A DNA stretch of 64,000 bases from Cavenderia fasciculata (Eukaryota > Evosea > Eumycetozoa > Acytosteliales > Cavenderiaceae), in assembly GCF_000203815.1 (NCBI RefSeq), contig NW_004457735.1:868001-932000 (forward strand), given 5' to 3'. Below, piece by piece: positions 63,894-64,000 of the stretch. The position numbers and the translations under genes are program-made. Below the pieces are notes generated by a model. The model saw only the letters and a program-made list of their open reading frames with translations. It had not been told where the DNA came from and did not search any database. Position 1 is the first letter of the stretch; the number at the start of each line of letters is the position of its first letter.

Positions 63894-64000
63894 CTTTAAA
63901 TATTATTATTATTTGTTTGTTTGTTGGTTTGTGATGAAGAGAAAGTAAAGTAAGACGATGATGATGAGGGGTAGCAGACACACATATTAAAAAAAAACAA

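Overview
The window is nuclear DNA of a dictyostelid social amoeba. It is AT-rich with densely packed short genes, introns of mostly 60-200 bp with GTAAGT/GTATGT donors and AG acceptors, and long Asn, Gln, Ser and Thr tracts inside proteins. The gene families fit: a ComC-type EGF surface protein, a G-alpha protein close to G-alpha-4, a MARK-type kinase and MACPF/beta-helix proteins. Coding sequence is richer in G+C than I would expect for Dictyostelium discoideum, so another dictyostelid genus is more likely. The species is not determined. All gene models were spliced by eye; exon ends were chosen so that phase and protein similarity agree, and the exon lengths of every complete model sum to a multiple of three.

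Layout. 0-9.4 kb: 3' part of a ComC-like membrane protein (+), a flavin amine oxidase (-), a 1.6 kb AT-rich gap with one strong hairpin, and a CLEC16A homologue (+). 9.4-21.3 kb: a queuosine-tRNA galactosyltransferase homologue (-), a divergent pair of large secreted beta-helix/MACPF proteins (- and +) with a 41-bp inverted repeat between them, and a PhyH-type dioxygenase (-). 22.6-31.3 kb, all plus: a RhoGAP, an NARG2_C/ICE2-like CCCH protein, a DAP1-like small protein and an RMND5/GID2 E3 ligase. 32-41.5 kb: CDC50 flippase subunit (-), mitochondrial ribosomal protein L13 (-), an aldo/keto reductase-like protein lacking the catalytic tetrad (+), and a large orphan protein with a possible PB1-like end (-). 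42.5-48.5 kb: proteasome alpha-5 (+) facing proteasome assembly chaperone PAC3 (-), a beta-hexosaminidase (-) and a CBS-domain AMPK-gamma-like protein (+). 48.5-55.9 kb is a 7.5 kb stretch without a credible gene, unusual for this compact genome, ending at a MARK-type kinase (+). 59-60.2 kb is a G-alpha gene (-), followed by 3.5 kb of GT-rich upstream sequence and the last exon of another minus-strand gene.

Functional themes: protein quality control (proteasome subunit, its chaperone, GID-type ligase, DAP1), signalling (G-alpha, RhoGAP, MARK kinase, CBS protein), tRNA modification, and secreted or surface proteins. I saw no tRNA or rRNA gene, CRISPR array, retroelement or DNA transposon.
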